This document shows, one piece after another, positions 41,532 through 55,500 of a stretch of DNA of 64,000 bases; position 1 is the stretch's first letter, and each line of letters opens with the position of its first letter. Where the stretch lies: positions 62,001 to 126,000 of the forward strand of contig CAJNYU010000997.1 in NCBI GenBank assembly GCA_905331475.1. Direction: 5' to 3'. Below the pieces are notes generated by a model, which saw only the letters and a program-made list of their open reading frames with translations, had not been told where the DNA came from and did not search any database. Source of the DNA: Rotaria socialis. Its lineage: Eukaryota > Rotifera > Eurotatoria > Philodinida > Philodinidae. The position numbers were made by a program, and so were the translations under genes.

Positions 41532-43043
41532 CGTTTGTTTTTTGACTTTAATGAAAAACAAAAAACAAATATTGATTTATCTAAAAAAAAACGAGACGAA
41601 GAAAATAATATGAATCATGTTACAAATTAATTTAATATGATATGAGTTTAACAGATGTGTGCACGTATTGTGTAGTATGAAAATAGGTCAACAGCCGCCG
41701 TCCCAATTAATGTCAATGGTAAAAAAAGAAGAAAACGAATAAGTGTTCTTCTTTCTCGTGTCTATCGACCAATATACTTGAAACTAGTATTGAGCCGGTC
41801 AAACGGTCATTCTCTATTCTTCCTCTTCCGTTCTTTTTTTTTCTCTTTTTTTTCGATGAACTATTCAAGAGACAGAAGGGCATTGTGGATGTTGAGTTGA
41901 GTTGAGAAGAGTAAAGTAAAAAAAAAGGAGGAAAAAACGCAAGAAAGAACAAGAAAGAGATTGACGCGTGCCGTCATCTTGTTGTTGTCTTACCTGACTA
42001 ATCAAAAGTGAGAAAAAAACCATATGTGATTCATATCGGTCTTTTCAAAATGAGAAGGCGTACAAAAGAAAAATGATTATATCTTTTTTGTTTTAGATAC
42101 GCGATGCATCGATTCATTGATTATTACTAAGATAATGTGTATTTAGTTACTTGATAGATGGATAATGGAAAGCAAACGATATATGTGTATATATCGACAA
42201 TGAGAACACGTTGTTTTGAATGAACATATATGTATTTTCTTGTTTTTGAGATGAAAGAATGAACAATGTTCTAATCTTTGATAAAAAATGAGTGTCATTG
42301 GAAACGAGATAAATAAAAGAAGAGAGAAAATTATGAAACAAGATGCTTGACGCACACGCTTCTATTAGTAAAAGGATCAGGATTAATTAAGATAGAAAAA
42401 ATTTCATGTAAAAGAAAGACATATATGAATAGAAAAAATATTTTTTTTTTCTTGAATAATAGATTGATATACTATGTTGATATCGTAGTATTTTGTCGGT
42501 TAGAAATGATAAGATGATGTTCGAATATAGCTTAGCATGCTTGAAAAAGAGAAAGCAAAGAGATATAAAGAAGCAATTACATCTATTATACAAACATAAA
42601 ATATGTCTGGTAGGTATGAATGATAACTCATATTTCCAGAACTGCTAAACAAATTATAACTTGTCTTTTCCATAAAGTATCTATTTTTAATCATTCCATT
42701 AGTCGAAACATCAGCATAGCGTCATAAGAAGCATTCAAATGATTATCCAACAATTGTTAAGTACTATAATTGATGATTACATCATTCATAATTCAGATTT
42801 CAACCATAATTGATTTTACTTGTCGTTAATAACACTTTACTTTGAGAAACTATTATCTACGATAAGAAAATTGGAGATCATAAAAAGTAAGACATAAAAT
42901 ATATTTAGAATGATAATGAATAAAAGGAAAAGAACAATATCAGAATAGCATGTTTGACTGTATTATCATTGTATTGCTTTGATAGGTCATTCTGTGTTAT
43001 GGCTAGAAAAGAAAAATAATTCTAGTTAGTGAATAGAAAACAA
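41532..43043. other. Upstream region of the LGL gene
   Basis: About 1.5 kb of AT-rich sequence with T/TTC-rich tracts on the minus strand. It should hold the LGL promoter and 5' UTR. Open frames here are low-complexity Phe/Ser-rich and I do not call them. Confidence 0.45.
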
Positions 43044-44126
43044 TCAAAGAAATAATTTAACCGACAGTAATGGCGCCAAACACCAATCAGGTTGAACTTC
43101 TTTAGCTTTAAATTCCACACCATCATTTGTAATAACAACAACACGATACTGAAAAGAAAAACAACATTAATAAAAACAAATCAGATATCAATAAAATTAA
43201 CTTACACGTGCGAATGCGCGACAATCACGATAATAAAGTTATTTTATAATTCGATCCATCAATTGTTCAGCTTGTTCTTTAGTAATTTTATTAGAAGCTT
43301 CAAGTATTGTTCGTATCCAACCCTTAAAAATTAGTCGTAGTGCTTTTCTTTCTGGAAATCATTTGATTACTTGAGCCAAATGATTGTCAATACCAGTTAT
43401 AATTAAAAATTCTTTATAACCTGAGCCTTTATCATTAACACGTCCAAGAAATCTACACGTAAACAAATCAATAAAGTTTTTTCCCTGAAAAAATTCTTTA
43501 TTTTCCATTCCTGCTACAATAGCACTTGTTAGCAATGGATTAAGTTTAGTTCTTCGATGATACATTAGTCTTGTAGACCAAGTATATAAAGCTAGTGGTG
43601 TCATTTCACCTCCATCTTCTTGAATAGTGTCTTGTTCTCTTTAAAAACAAAATTGGCATCATACAAAATCAAAAGTATACAAAATGATTTCATTTACACT
43701 TTGCTATCAACAGCTTCTTTTATATAATCAGCGTCGGATAGATCTCCACCAACTGCAAGAACAGTTTTCTCATTAACTTGATGAATCCGTGAAATATTTC
43801 GATATTTAGCTAATGAACCATATGAACCAAGAGTATCAGCAGCTAAAATAACACCGCCATTGAAAGTAAATGCAACAACAGATGAGCCAGTAACAATAGG
43901 TGTACTTTTAAAATGAAATCAATATAATTATCCACTAGATAATATTTCTTTAAAACTTACACTGTACGTGTACGAATATTTCGTTCAGCGTCAGCTTCTA
44001 ATGGAATAATGGTATGAATATTAGATGAATTATTAATATTAAAAGCATCTTTATCATTTATGGTATCCAAACATGGTTGACATGAATTGAATTCACTAAG
44101 CATTTTCTTTGAACTTGAATTAATAT
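43044..44126 (-). pseudogene. PSMB4: Proteasome subunit beta type-4 (PSMB4) pseudogene
   Basis: Four exon-like blocks, 43961-44126, 43698-43904, 43206-43638 and 43044-43148, have intact splice sites and matching phases and read through as a PSMB4 homologue: TPIVTGSSVVAFTFNGGVIL, then AADTLGSYGSLAKYRNISRI, SWLTRAMY-like YTWSTRLMYHRRTKLNPLL, YYRDCRAFAR and VVVITNDGVEF. Human PSMB4 is a non-catalytic beta subunit of the 20S core. Two stops break the third block in frame: TGA at 43359-43361 and TAA at 43239-43241. The same block carries about 14 extra codons before FLGRVNDKG, ending in an acceptor-like CGTGTAG, which looks like an intron whose donor was lost. No upstream start exon is found; the nearest ATG is at 44101-44103. 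Kept introns mean it decayed from a genomic duplicate and is not a retrocopy. PSMB4 is essential, so a working copy should exist elsewhere. Confidence 0.8.
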
Positions 44127-45471
44127 CTAGAAAACATCAAAGGAATGTGATAGAATCAAAGAGAAAAACATTCATCAGTGAGCAAACATTATTTGTCAAT
44201 ATTAAGAAAATTACAGTAATACGAAAATTAGATGATTGATAGTTATTTAAAACTATTAAATTTATTATACATCGGCTCAATTTAGTTAAAGAAAATTTAA
44301 ATGTTCTGTTGTGTTAATCATCTTGTTAATGCATTTGATAGACGATTGGTTTAATCATAAATTTTTCAGTAGATGTCATTCATATTCGTTGATTTTGCAC
44401 AAGTGAGCAAAATCCTATGGTTCTACTTTTTTTATGATACTGTAATTTACTCTAATATGCGGAACATGTTATCGAACTAGTTAATATGAAGATAAGTCAA
44501 TTTCTCATACTCTCTCTGTAGAGAGTATGAGATAATTGAATGATTACATGCCAATATCCAGTTCATTGATACGGCACGATTATCATCTGCAGTACTTCTT
44601 TTCTGTTGGAATTAGGTTGTTATGTGGTATATTTCTAAATTTAATCTAACATCTCAACATAATTTCAGTTTCTAATAGTTTAGCTAGATTTTCCATTTTG
44701 ACTTGATAATTTAGAACCTCACATGAGCGAATCTTATTTTTCTAAATGTAAGAAACCTAGCACTTACTACCGTTTCTGACTTGAGAAACCGTTCATTATC
44801 AATATTTTTAGATTAAATTAAACAGTAGTGCATTCAAACACATGAATAGAATTCTATTCAGCTTCAATCCAATCAGAAAATGAAAGTTTTCTTCTCTAAG
44901 CTAAAATAAATGAATCACAAGCGTTGGATTTATTTGAATTGCTTCTCGTGGTTATTTTTCATCTCTCATTGAAACTACTTCGTTATGTAAAATTCTAAAG
45001 GGTTTTCAATTTAGAAAAGGGGGTAAGTATTTCAAAAGTGTATCTTTGATATAATATCTAAATACTATCAAGAGTTTGCTAATAGAAAAAAATAAAAATA
45101 AAAGACATCCTATCAAGTAATTTCATGATAAATTAGTTTCACTAATAATAATAATAATAATAATATTGATACAAATGTCGAATCATTTATACATATCAAA
45201 TGGTTTAATCATGCAATGAAAATTATAGAGCAAGTCTATAATAATGATAAACAATTGAAAAATCAATGGTGAACTAATATGCAAGAAAAATTTTAAAAAT
45301 ATAGTTAATTTAGAGAAAGATCTCATTTATTGTATAAGCAAACAAGTAATGGAAATCATTTCTCAATCATTATGAGCACGTGAATCTTTACGAAAATCAT
45401 ATTGATTTTGATTTATGATATTGAAACACTAAATTATAATGAGTAGAATAAAGCATTTTTTTTTTATAAAA
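44127..45471. other. Intergenic stretch with a perfect hairpin
   Basis: I see no exon. At 44503-44532 a 13-bp perfect inverted repeat (TCTCATACTCTCT / AGAGAGTATGAGA) with a 4-base loop is the only structured item. ATA/ATT simple repeats occur near 45143-45165. Confidence 0.5.
44503..44532. repeat. Perfect 13-bp hairpin
   Basis: The arms TCTCATACTCTCT and AGAGAGTATGAGA are exact inverted copies around CTGT. It is not next to any gene end that I can assign. Confidence 0.7.
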
Positions 45472-47188
45472 TTAACTCGATTTTTTATAGCTCGTTGCTA
45501 TTGGTGCATAATCCGATGCAACACCAGATTGAAAATTTTGATTAATCATAGTCGGTTGTGAATAGCTAATAGCAAATATAATATAGTTATCTTTCCGAAA
45601 ATAGAACTTTCCGACATACTTATTAATACCAGGTCGTTTTACGTAATGATGATCGCCTGTACTGACTGTCTTTGCAAATGGATCAATCGGTGTTGGCGAA
45701 TTATAACCAGCAGTTGTTTCAGAAGATGCAATTGTATTAGTTCCATTATTTTTCAGATCTCCATTGTATGATAATGATAAATCGTCAGTGCCTTGACGGC
45801 CTGTGTAATTACTAAAATCTAGAGAGAAAATTTTTCTTTAGAGAAATTCGAATGTGATCAATAGAAATTTACTCTTTGAAATAATTGCAGATGAATTTAT
45901 ACTATCATTAGAAGGGGTTGGAGTATGTGAACGGCGTGATGGTATCGATGAACGATATGATCCAGGCGAATATTCTGGAGGTGCTTTTCTTGTGGCTGCT
46001 GATATAGAACTTGATGCTTTACTGTCAGGATATTCAGCTGGAGAATAATATTTATCACGTGCATTATTATTGATTGTTTGTGCTTGAGATCGATTCGAAA
46101 TACGTGTATTGCGATTATTATTATCATTATTATTATACGGTTCATTATTATTATTATTATTATTAAGTGCATAATAATTATTATTATTATTATCAGATGG
46201 TGTACTAGAACCACCGTTATATTGATCGTTTTCACGAGCACGAGTATCACGGTTTACTATTCAATGAAAAGTTTTTCAATAAAAAACCTTTTTTTTTTCA
46301 ACAGTTCTAACACTTACTTGGTTCTCTAGAATTCACAGGATTTGATGATCTTGCTAATTCTGTTTTATTACCTGTCATAGGTTGACGTGTAAAAACTTGA
46401 CTTAACGGGTAAGTAGTAGATAGAAGACTGGAAATGTTTCTTTTTTGTAGTGGGTATTGAATTCTACTTCTCATCGGTCGTATTACTCTAGTTGGAATAT
46501 AATCTGTAACTTCAAATACTCTGATTTGACCTAAGCTTTCATCAAAAACTTGTACATATCGACGTTCAATTCGTTCTTTGAACTCTGTAATAAATTGTTT
46601 TCCATTGTGTTCAACTATGCCACGATGGGGTCGATGTAACGATGTACGATTATTATTAAATCGTTGATAATTATTTAGATTCATAGAAGTACGACCAATA
46701 ACCATAGCATCATGATTCATGATTTGATTGAACATTTCAAAATTTGGTTGAAAATAATATAAAGAATTTCGAATAGTTAATTGGTTTTGCGGTGAAGATT
46801 GTTGTTGTTGTGGTTGCTTCTCTTGCTGTTGATAATCGATAGCAGGAGAGAAGTTATTTGATTGAACAGGCTACAAAATTGTTTCGATCAAATTGAAATA
46901 AAAAGGTAACGTTGAATTATCACCTGTGTTTCAGTTTGATTTAATTGGAAATTCGACTGTTCATCGGAAGTGTCCGAGATTTTTTTCTTCAATTGAGAAA
47001 TGCGCACAATATCTGCGATCTATTAATAAGAAATATTCATTTGAATTCAATATGAAATGAAAACATTTACTGAAAGTGTCCTATCAAGAGGATGCAGTTG
47101 TAAATTATCATCGACTCCAAATATTGGTGGTATATCGACTGATTGCCTTGGTTGTTTTGAAAGTACGCGATTGTAATCGTTATTCGAA
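45472..47188 (-). CDS. Unrecognised Asn/Ser-rich protein (3' part), possible C-terminal extension of the SKT gene
   Basis: Five exons with agreeing phases: 47071-47188, 46924-47019, 46318-46870, 45873-46256 and 45472-45818, giving about 498 residues to a TAA stop. The best-structured part is in 46318-46870 (HRGIVEHNGKQFITEFKERI followed by ERRYVQVFDESLGQ). The rest is low complexity: Gln-rich, then Asn runs, then Ser/Thr/Pro. I do not recognise a family. No start codon exon is found. The first exon enters in phase 2. This fits a donor inside the last SKT codons (TT followed by GTAGTC near 47518), which would bypass the SKT stop and make this a C-terminal extension of that gene. A separate splice-bounded 52-nt stretch at 47289-47340 (LVDLVQTRQIGKWEQYL) has the wrong phase for either reading. 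Confidence 0.6.
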
Positions 47189-47515
47189 CTGTCACATGCA
47201 CGCACGAGTGTGTTTTTATATTATTGACTTATCTTATATTTATTTTGTCTCTATGTCCTTGACAAATAATCATAATTCTATGACTCACCTAAATATTGTT
47301 CCCATTTACCAATTTGTCTTGTTTGCACCAAATCAACAAGCTAAAGAAAACGTCTGAACTAGCATGTGCGTTCTTCCTGAAGTTTCGCTTCATTGCATTT
47401 CTTCGTTTACGTATAAAATTTCAGTGATAAGCTTGACTTTTAATAAACATACGAAAAAGAAAATGAATAGTCAAACTATTTACAATAAAAAGAAACGACG
47501 AAAAAACGAAACTGA

Positions 47516-50500
47516 CTACAAATCAGTAACTGAGGCACGCATTAATGTTGTTTGATGAGATTTTGGATTATTAAGTTTAGTTGTCTTATGAGAGTCTGAT
47601 ATAATTGAATCTGTATCGGTACTTGAGGATGAAAACGAATAGCAACGCCCATTCAGGCGTCTATCTACTGATAACAGCGGTATAATACCACAAAAACGTG
47701 AATTTCCGCTTGTCGAAGATGATGAACTTGATGATGTACTTGACACAATAGATGATGACGGTGTACTTTGAATACGTGCTGGAGGATTTGGTTTAGATTT
47801 TTTATTGATGAATGAAGATTTTTCATTTGTAATTAATTGTTGAGAAAATGTCACTTTTGATGTCGGTTTTATTGATGATTGCAAACGAGTTTTAGAATCA
47901 TTTAGTTTTGAGGAATTCATGGATGCTTGACGGAGAACATACGAAGATGAAGTAGATGAACAATTGTTAGAATCGGTTGAACAAATACTTGTTCGAGTAC
48001 TTAAAGAATTCGTTAAGCTTCGATTATCGTAATGTCCATTCGTCTACATGAAATTCTTATAATGAAAAAAGAGACCTATCCAAATATGAAATTAAGATTT
48101 ACTTGATCAGAATTTGATTTCGTTTGCTTGAGAATTTCTAATTGATAGTCATAATGTAATCGGCGTTCACGTAATTTTTCTGCTTTCTAAAAACAATAAT
48201 AGATCAAGAAAGATTTGTACTTCGAAAAAGAAGCAAAAGATTTAGCTACTAACTTCAATAGATTTAACTCTTTCTTCACAATTTAATGTAACCGATTGAA
48301 TTTCTTCTAGTAAACGTTTTCGATCAGCTGAATTTTCATTTATATTTAGGGAGATTTTTCTTGCTGGTTTATGTTCTTGATTGATTGCCAATCTAAAGCG
48401 GACATTTTACTTTCGATTGTTTTCAGACAATAATCAAAGAATTTACTGTTTGAGTTGATAGAGCATTGTTGTTAAACGTTTACATTTTTTTATTGTAAAA
48501 TCAAGACGTTCTGGTTCTTCATTCAGAAATCTAACAAAAACAAACAGTTATTTACATAAAAAACAAACCAGGAAATGACATATTGCTTTTCAAATAGGTG
48601 ATATTTCATTAGATAACCTGTATAACGATTATAAAAAGCATAGAAAAGATCACTATCCATACATATCTCTTATTCATTCGTGACTAAGGTATTGAATTTT
48701 TTCAGAAAAAAACAATAATCTTTCACTAGAACTCTTCGTTAAACCCTGTAACTCACTGAAGTTGACGCTACATCAGTAAAGTAGTCAAGTGCATTTAATG
48801 AACACGAATACACTAGTTGATCAATTTATAAATGACCTTAAAGAATCCAAAAATCCTTGTCAGAACAGACGTGTTAGGGTCAAAATATGAAATTCACATA
48901 TGTTCTTTGGTTTCATTATAATAATATAGAATATATGATTATTTCCAAGGATTGTTAATCGCTCGGGAAAATATTCTTTTATAGCTATGGATTTCTATAT
49001 TGTAAGTAGAATTGTTTGGGTTGTTTTTTTGCTACTAGGTCGTTATTCTGCAGTTTTAGACTACAATATTTTAAATTTCATCGTATAATAACTACAGAAA
49101 ATCAATACATTACTACTTGTGATGTTTTGTATATTTTTAATATCGATTTTTATCTGAAGAGTCTACAATATGTCGAACAATAAAAAATATATTGAAGTAA
49201 TTTAAAGTTCAAGGCCTTCAGATATTTCAGGTAAGTTCAAGCATTTTTTTAATGCTATTCAGTGTCCTTGTTCATGACGAAGGACATCTCAGAAATGAGC
49301 CTAAGGCTTGATGTCCTTCGTAGTTAAAGAGACATATCCAATGATCGTTGATCTATTATTATTTTTTACAGAGAAAATGAGAGAAAATACAGAATATTTA
49401 CCTTATTTTTATTAGAAAAACATCATATGGGTTCGATAAACAAAAGCAGAGAGACACTCTGACCAGCAATCAGTACGAAAAGAAGTATAGATGTTACTTC
49501 AGAAAAACAAATGTTTGTAATAGATGTAAAATATTCTTTTGATAGAACTCAATCATTCACAATCAATTTTTAAGTTCAAATTTTGCATAAATAAAATTCT
49601 CAAGTGAACCAATTCGTCACGATATGTCACAATTGATTATTTCTTCTCAGCGCATATGTGCATTGAAGTATTGAGTAAATATTTTGTTTATTTAAAATTT
49701 GAACTGGAAAGTGAATTTTGACGATTAACAATGTGCTTTCTTTAAGAAAAACCGTACTAATACAATAATCATAGCATAACACAGAAAATGAATAGACGAG
49801 AGACTTTTTCTAGTTTTTCTAATCTGAATTGAATCTATACAACGATGTATGACTCATTTTAAAAGTGATTTGTCAACTTGCAATCTTACTTTGCAATAAA
49901 AAAAAGTTTTTTTTTTCTTACTTGATTATTGATGGTTCATCCAATGTAGAAAGTTTTTCACGTAATATTGGAAAAGAAGCTTTTGACAAAAAAAAACAAG
50001 GATTATATTTAAAATTTCATTCAGATGAATATTATTTTTACTTTTTAAATCAACTAATGAACGACTTATTGTACTAAGTACTAATGCAAAACTTTCAACA
50101 TCATTTATTGTTACATAACATTGTTTGCATTTTACATCATTTTGTAATTCTTCAACTATTAATTCTAAATCTCTATTAGCGATAAAATCATAATAAGTTT
50201 CTTTTTTTATAAGAAAATAAATCATGTCCATATTTCATCATACTCGAGATCTTGATCAATTTTGCTTCGATTATTCACATATGAATCAAATTCGTGTTCA
50301 ATATGACGCGTTTTTTCATTTTGATTTAGTCGTTTGAATTGTTCCTTTAGAAAGAAAAATCAAGACGCATATTTCTCTTTGCCTATAAGGATCAAGTCAA
50401 TAATTTACTTGAATTTTTTTATTTGCTCGTTCTAGTTCGTTCTTAAAATTTTCTTGTAATGATTGTTGCATACGTCGAATTGAGAGTAGATCGTTACGTA

Positions 50501-51655
50501 GTGTATGAGTTTTTACTTTTAATTCGTATAATTGTTGATGTAAAGAATTGTCATACATATCTAACAAGGTTCTTGATTTTATTGGATTCGTTAACTCTTT
50601 GACGAGATCAGTTAACGATTCAAGTTGTTTTTCCATTAGTGCCATTTTATTACTAAAATTTAAAAGAGAATCTCAATTGAATCCAATTTCATAAGAACTA
50701 AAAAATGTTTTTCTTCAACGATTTGTCTCTAAATTAGTAGTGAGAGAATCAGTTTGTTTTCTCTGTAATGAACATGTTTCGTTTGCACTTTTAATAAGTA
50801 ATCTTAATCTAAATGAAAAAGTGCAGTCTCATATTGAGTTCCCTTCTACCTATAGCATATCCTATGGAACTTGTTGTATTTCAAAAATCGTAGTTCAAAT
50901 TGATTTATTTCTATTAAGATTTAGAAAGTCATGAAATATTATTTCGAAGGAAAATTATTCCTCTGTATAGAAATTTTCAGAGCATAGTAACTGCAATGCA
51001 ATCTTTTTGTTCGGCACAATGTTTGATCGAATGTTTTTCATTCTCATATTTTCTTTGTATGATCCGAAATATTGAAAGTTAAATCCCATGAAAATGAATC
51101 GAAATAAAACGCTTAATAATTGGAAACTTCTCAGATTTTTCCATTCGATATCTGAATAATAGTGATAAATTGAAAGAGAAAATATTATTTGGAGATTCCT
51201 CTCTTTACTTTAGGTTTTCGTGATCTTATTTCATCCTTATGAAGCTAAACTCAAAGCAGTGGTTCTATTAGTCAATTCAAATAAAACTTCATATGATCAA
51301 AAAGAAAAGCCATTCTTTATTACCGAGCATCATCTTCATCGGTTCGTGGTGTTGTTGGAGCACTTCTTGTTGATGATAATATACTTTTTAATGCTGAAAT
51401 ATAAAAGATATCACTTACGACATCCAAAGAATTATTTTTACTTACTACTAGTTGATAGAGGAGTTTGACCTATGGATGAAATTCCGTTTTTCAATTCGTT
51501 CAGAGAACATGGTGGATTATCATTCGATGTATTTTCTATAGATCCATTTGTAAATGGCGTCAAACCAAAACGATTTAAACGTTGATAACTCATATCATTT
51601 TTCACTATTGAACCTGATAGCTCATCATTTTCCGGTTCTTTGAATGAAACGTGTA

Positions 51656-51692
<37 letters not shown>

Positions 51693-52471
51693 GTTATTAT
51701 TATTTAATTGAACAATTTTTAATACAGAACGATCTTTAACATCACTATATATTGAACAAATAAGATAATTCATGGCTTTCTAATGATTTTTTTCTATTAC
51801 CTCATATCTTCTAATTGATAAAAAATATCTTTCTCTGATTCACGTATATAAATTCGAATATTATCCTTATCCATTTGTTTCATTGTCAAATGTTGTGGAA
51901 ATGCACTTAAAATTAAAATAATAAGACAAAGTTTTCTTAAAAAAAAAACATTTTTACCGAACAAATAGAGCTTTGAGTGTATCCAAACATGAAATATATG
52001 CTGGTAAGAGAACTTTTTTTGTTTCATTACCGCAAATTAAAAAGCTCAGGCCTACAAATACAAACACAAATGTAGCAGTTTTTCTATTTTATTGTCAAAT
52101 TTAAAAGAAAATGAATTACCAATTGAATTCGATTTTGATTTATTTACGGCAGGTTTGATTATAAATGGAAGACTGGAACGAACACGATGATTCCGATTGA
52201 ATCCTAATTATAAAAATATTTATATAGAAAGCAAAAGATTTATTTCTACCATTGATATATCCTGCTGATAAGTCATCATCTGTTGGATCAGTCGATGATG
52301 AACGTTGATGCAAAGAATTATTTCTCGGCTAGTTAGAGATAATAAATAAATATTTTATCAAGAATAATCAGTAATTTTTCTATTACCAGCATTGGTGTTG
52401 TAGCTATTGATGAGCAATACTTTTTTTTGAGCATATCGGCAAGTATACGTTGTTGCTCTTTATCATTCTAC

Positions 52472-52511
<40 letters not shown>

Positions 52512-55500
52512 AAGAAAAATCTCCTTGTCATAATTCAATCATTCGTAAAACTCAATTAATTCAGATTCATATCCACTTATTTGCCTCTGGACAATTATAA
52601 AATCTTTGAATTACACTTCGGTATGTTCTGTCTATCTGTTCTTACTTATTTATACCACTCTTATGTCTGTTCAAGCATTATCTCGTGAATTGTATATATG
52701 GACTATATATATTATGCAATAGGAATGTAATAAACATACTGGAATTAATCATTGGATAAAAATGATTTCTTAATAGTTTTCTTTCTGTCACTTAGTTTTT
52801 GCCCATACATTAAAGAGAGAAAAAATGATTTAATTCGGCTGACTGCTATAGATTAAATGTGATGATAGCAAACCTTCAACAAATCGTGTGGAACTAACGG
52901 TGGCACTTTGTCGCTTCGGGTTAATAGTTTCAACAGGGTGGTGACCATCAATTGGTTTTGATTGATAGAAATTTCTCAAGGGAACTTTTACTTCTTTCAA
53001 TTCGTTTACCTTGATAATGCTATCATATGAAAAATATTGAGGAGAATAATTTTGACATTCACTTAAGGTTATTACTATTACTAGTCGATTATAACTTATA
53101 TATATATATATATACTATTCGTTCTTTTTTCTTTTTCTCTTCTTCTTCGTTCGTTTGTGCCAGTTACTCTAAACAAGTTGTCCAAGTAAATCTCGGTCAA
53201 GCACAACAATCATCTCTTCTCAACAAAAAGAAGAGAAAAAAAGAAACCATTATATTATAAAGAAAAATAGAATGGGAAGAGAAAGAATGTATGAATAACA
53301 TACAAATGTTGGAGATAATTCTCAAATGAATTTTACGACTTCAAGAAAAAATAAACATCGATATCTATGTTCTTCTCTTTTGATGAGCAGTAACAATGGT
53401 GTTGCATGTGTATATACAGTTGTCCGACCATGGCCTATACTAATTCTACACAGCAGCAGTCGAGAAAATGAAGAACTGTTGTAAATGAGAAGAAATAACA
53501 GAGCATATACAGGAAGCTGAATATAATGACAGTGATCAAACGAGCCAAACCAATACAGGACGTAATACAATGCAGTCAATGGACAATATGAGCTTGCATG
53601 ATGCAAAACAGTGTCCCCTCGAGTGTCTTTCATCATAATGACCAACCTCTTGAAACAAAGGCAAACAAGAAACGTATTATCCAAGGAATTATAACAGGAG
53701 AAATAGAAATGTATTATAAATAGTCATGTAATTAGCCTATTATTTTCTTGAAATTGAATTATTGATGAAAAGAAAAGCTAACTATTGAAACATATAATCA
53801 TATAGTATACCGATCGTTTTATTTACCTGTAAAGTTTTTTCATTATTATTATTATTATTATTATTACCAGTTTCAAGACATTCATCTTCTTTAACTGATT
53901 CTAATAGCATGAAATTTCCATTTGTAATTGCATTTAGAGATTTATTATGATTATTCAAAATTGTTGTTTCAATATCATAAGTTGATTTTGATTTAGTTTC
54001 ATTTTTCATTGGTGTTAGTAACTCAGATGATGATGATGATGATGATGTTGTCGCGTCAACTGATCGACTCATAATATTTGTTGAATCTTGACGAAAAGAA
54101 TTCGATGGCGTTGTCGATTGAGATGAAAATGATGAAACTGTTGTATTGCCAATACTACGTATTGAATCTGTACGAATTGGTACAGGTGGTCGTCGTTGTT
54201 GACGAAGAGATACATAATGATTTGAATCATTTTTAACTGCTATTGATTTCATTTTTGGTGGCGTTTCAGCATAAATATTATTTCGTTCTAACTCTGAAAA
54301 ATCAGGTACGATCGTTTTTGCTGCTGCTGTTGTTGTTGTTGTTATTATTGATTTCATGTTTTGGCAAGATTTTGTTGATTGATAATGGTTAATTTCGTTG
54401 GGTTTTTTTTTTCGAGATATTGTATTTGTTGAAGAATCAGTAACTAAAATAAGAATACAGATAATAAGAATCTATGTGCTGCTGACAAAAGAAAATAACA
54501 TATACTGCCATTTACTTCTCAATCAAGGTGATAGACGCCTGTTGTTCAAAGCATCAAATGATCTATTTTCTTTGTTACAATAAAAAAAAATGAAAGTTCA
54601 AGTATGCAACTGTTTCAATAGATATCTATATCTATATAAACATGAATAGATTTTCAACTGAAATATTCAAAATTTTTAAAAAAATGAAAGAAAGAGTACA
54701 AAACTAAATTTAACACGTTCTACAACTTAATTGTAATCTTCTCATATTGTATATATATATATATAAATCAGTCTTAACTAGAAAAGGTCAATGCTTAATG
54801 TATTTCTTCTATACAAACTCATCCTGATCTATTTAAACAACAAGATAAAGTCTTATTCAAGGCAAACGCGAATATTAAAATAATTTTCTTCAACAAAAAA
54901 AAGCAAACTCAATGAACTTAATTTTAATCATTTATTCTATTCAATAGAGATCTTAGAACAAGACAGAAACAATCAAGTTTCATACAACCTGCTGTTATAC
55001 ACGAAGTCATTGATAGATGAATAGTAACAAATATAACGAACGAAAGTAGGGATTGACTCGAGAATAAAATGATGAGGTAAAACTTTATTTGCTAACCGCC
55101 GGAGTGCAGTCAACGTGTATAAACTACTACCGAAAGGTGATACCTACGCGTGCATTGGATGAACTCTGCAATGATATTACATCATCAAACCAAAAAAAAA
55201 GAACAGAATCAATGGACTCGAAAAGTTAATGAGCAAACACTTACTTTCATATGTTTGTTTAACCACCCAATGCCAAACATAATCAGAGATCTTTCTCATC
55301 GAATCAAGACCGTTACTATTCATTATTATTCTTTTTTTTCTTTCTAATATTGAATCCATGTTATATGCACAGTTTGTATGTTTAAACTTCTATTCTGCCT
55401 TTTTTCCTTTTGTATTTAAACGAAAGAATAATGTCACAATGGCAGTGAGGAAGAAGAAGAAAAAACGAACAAGAGCCACATAGTGATGAAATTTATTCCT

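Noticed and set aside
46078-46329. Plus-strand frame of Ile repeats, and the Ile-rich minus frame at 45897-46250
   Set aside because: Alternate-frame readings of the AAT repeats that code Asn in the real exon 45873-46256.
47289-47340. Splice-bounded 52-nt stretch reading LVDLVQTRQIGKWEQYL
   Set aside because: It looks exon-like, but its phase does not fit the next exon at 47071-47188 or the SKT end; kept only as a note.
53027-53684. Open frames just upstream of the SKT cassette exon
   Set aside because: They cross intron sequence with TA and TTC repeats and have no splice-consistent continuation.
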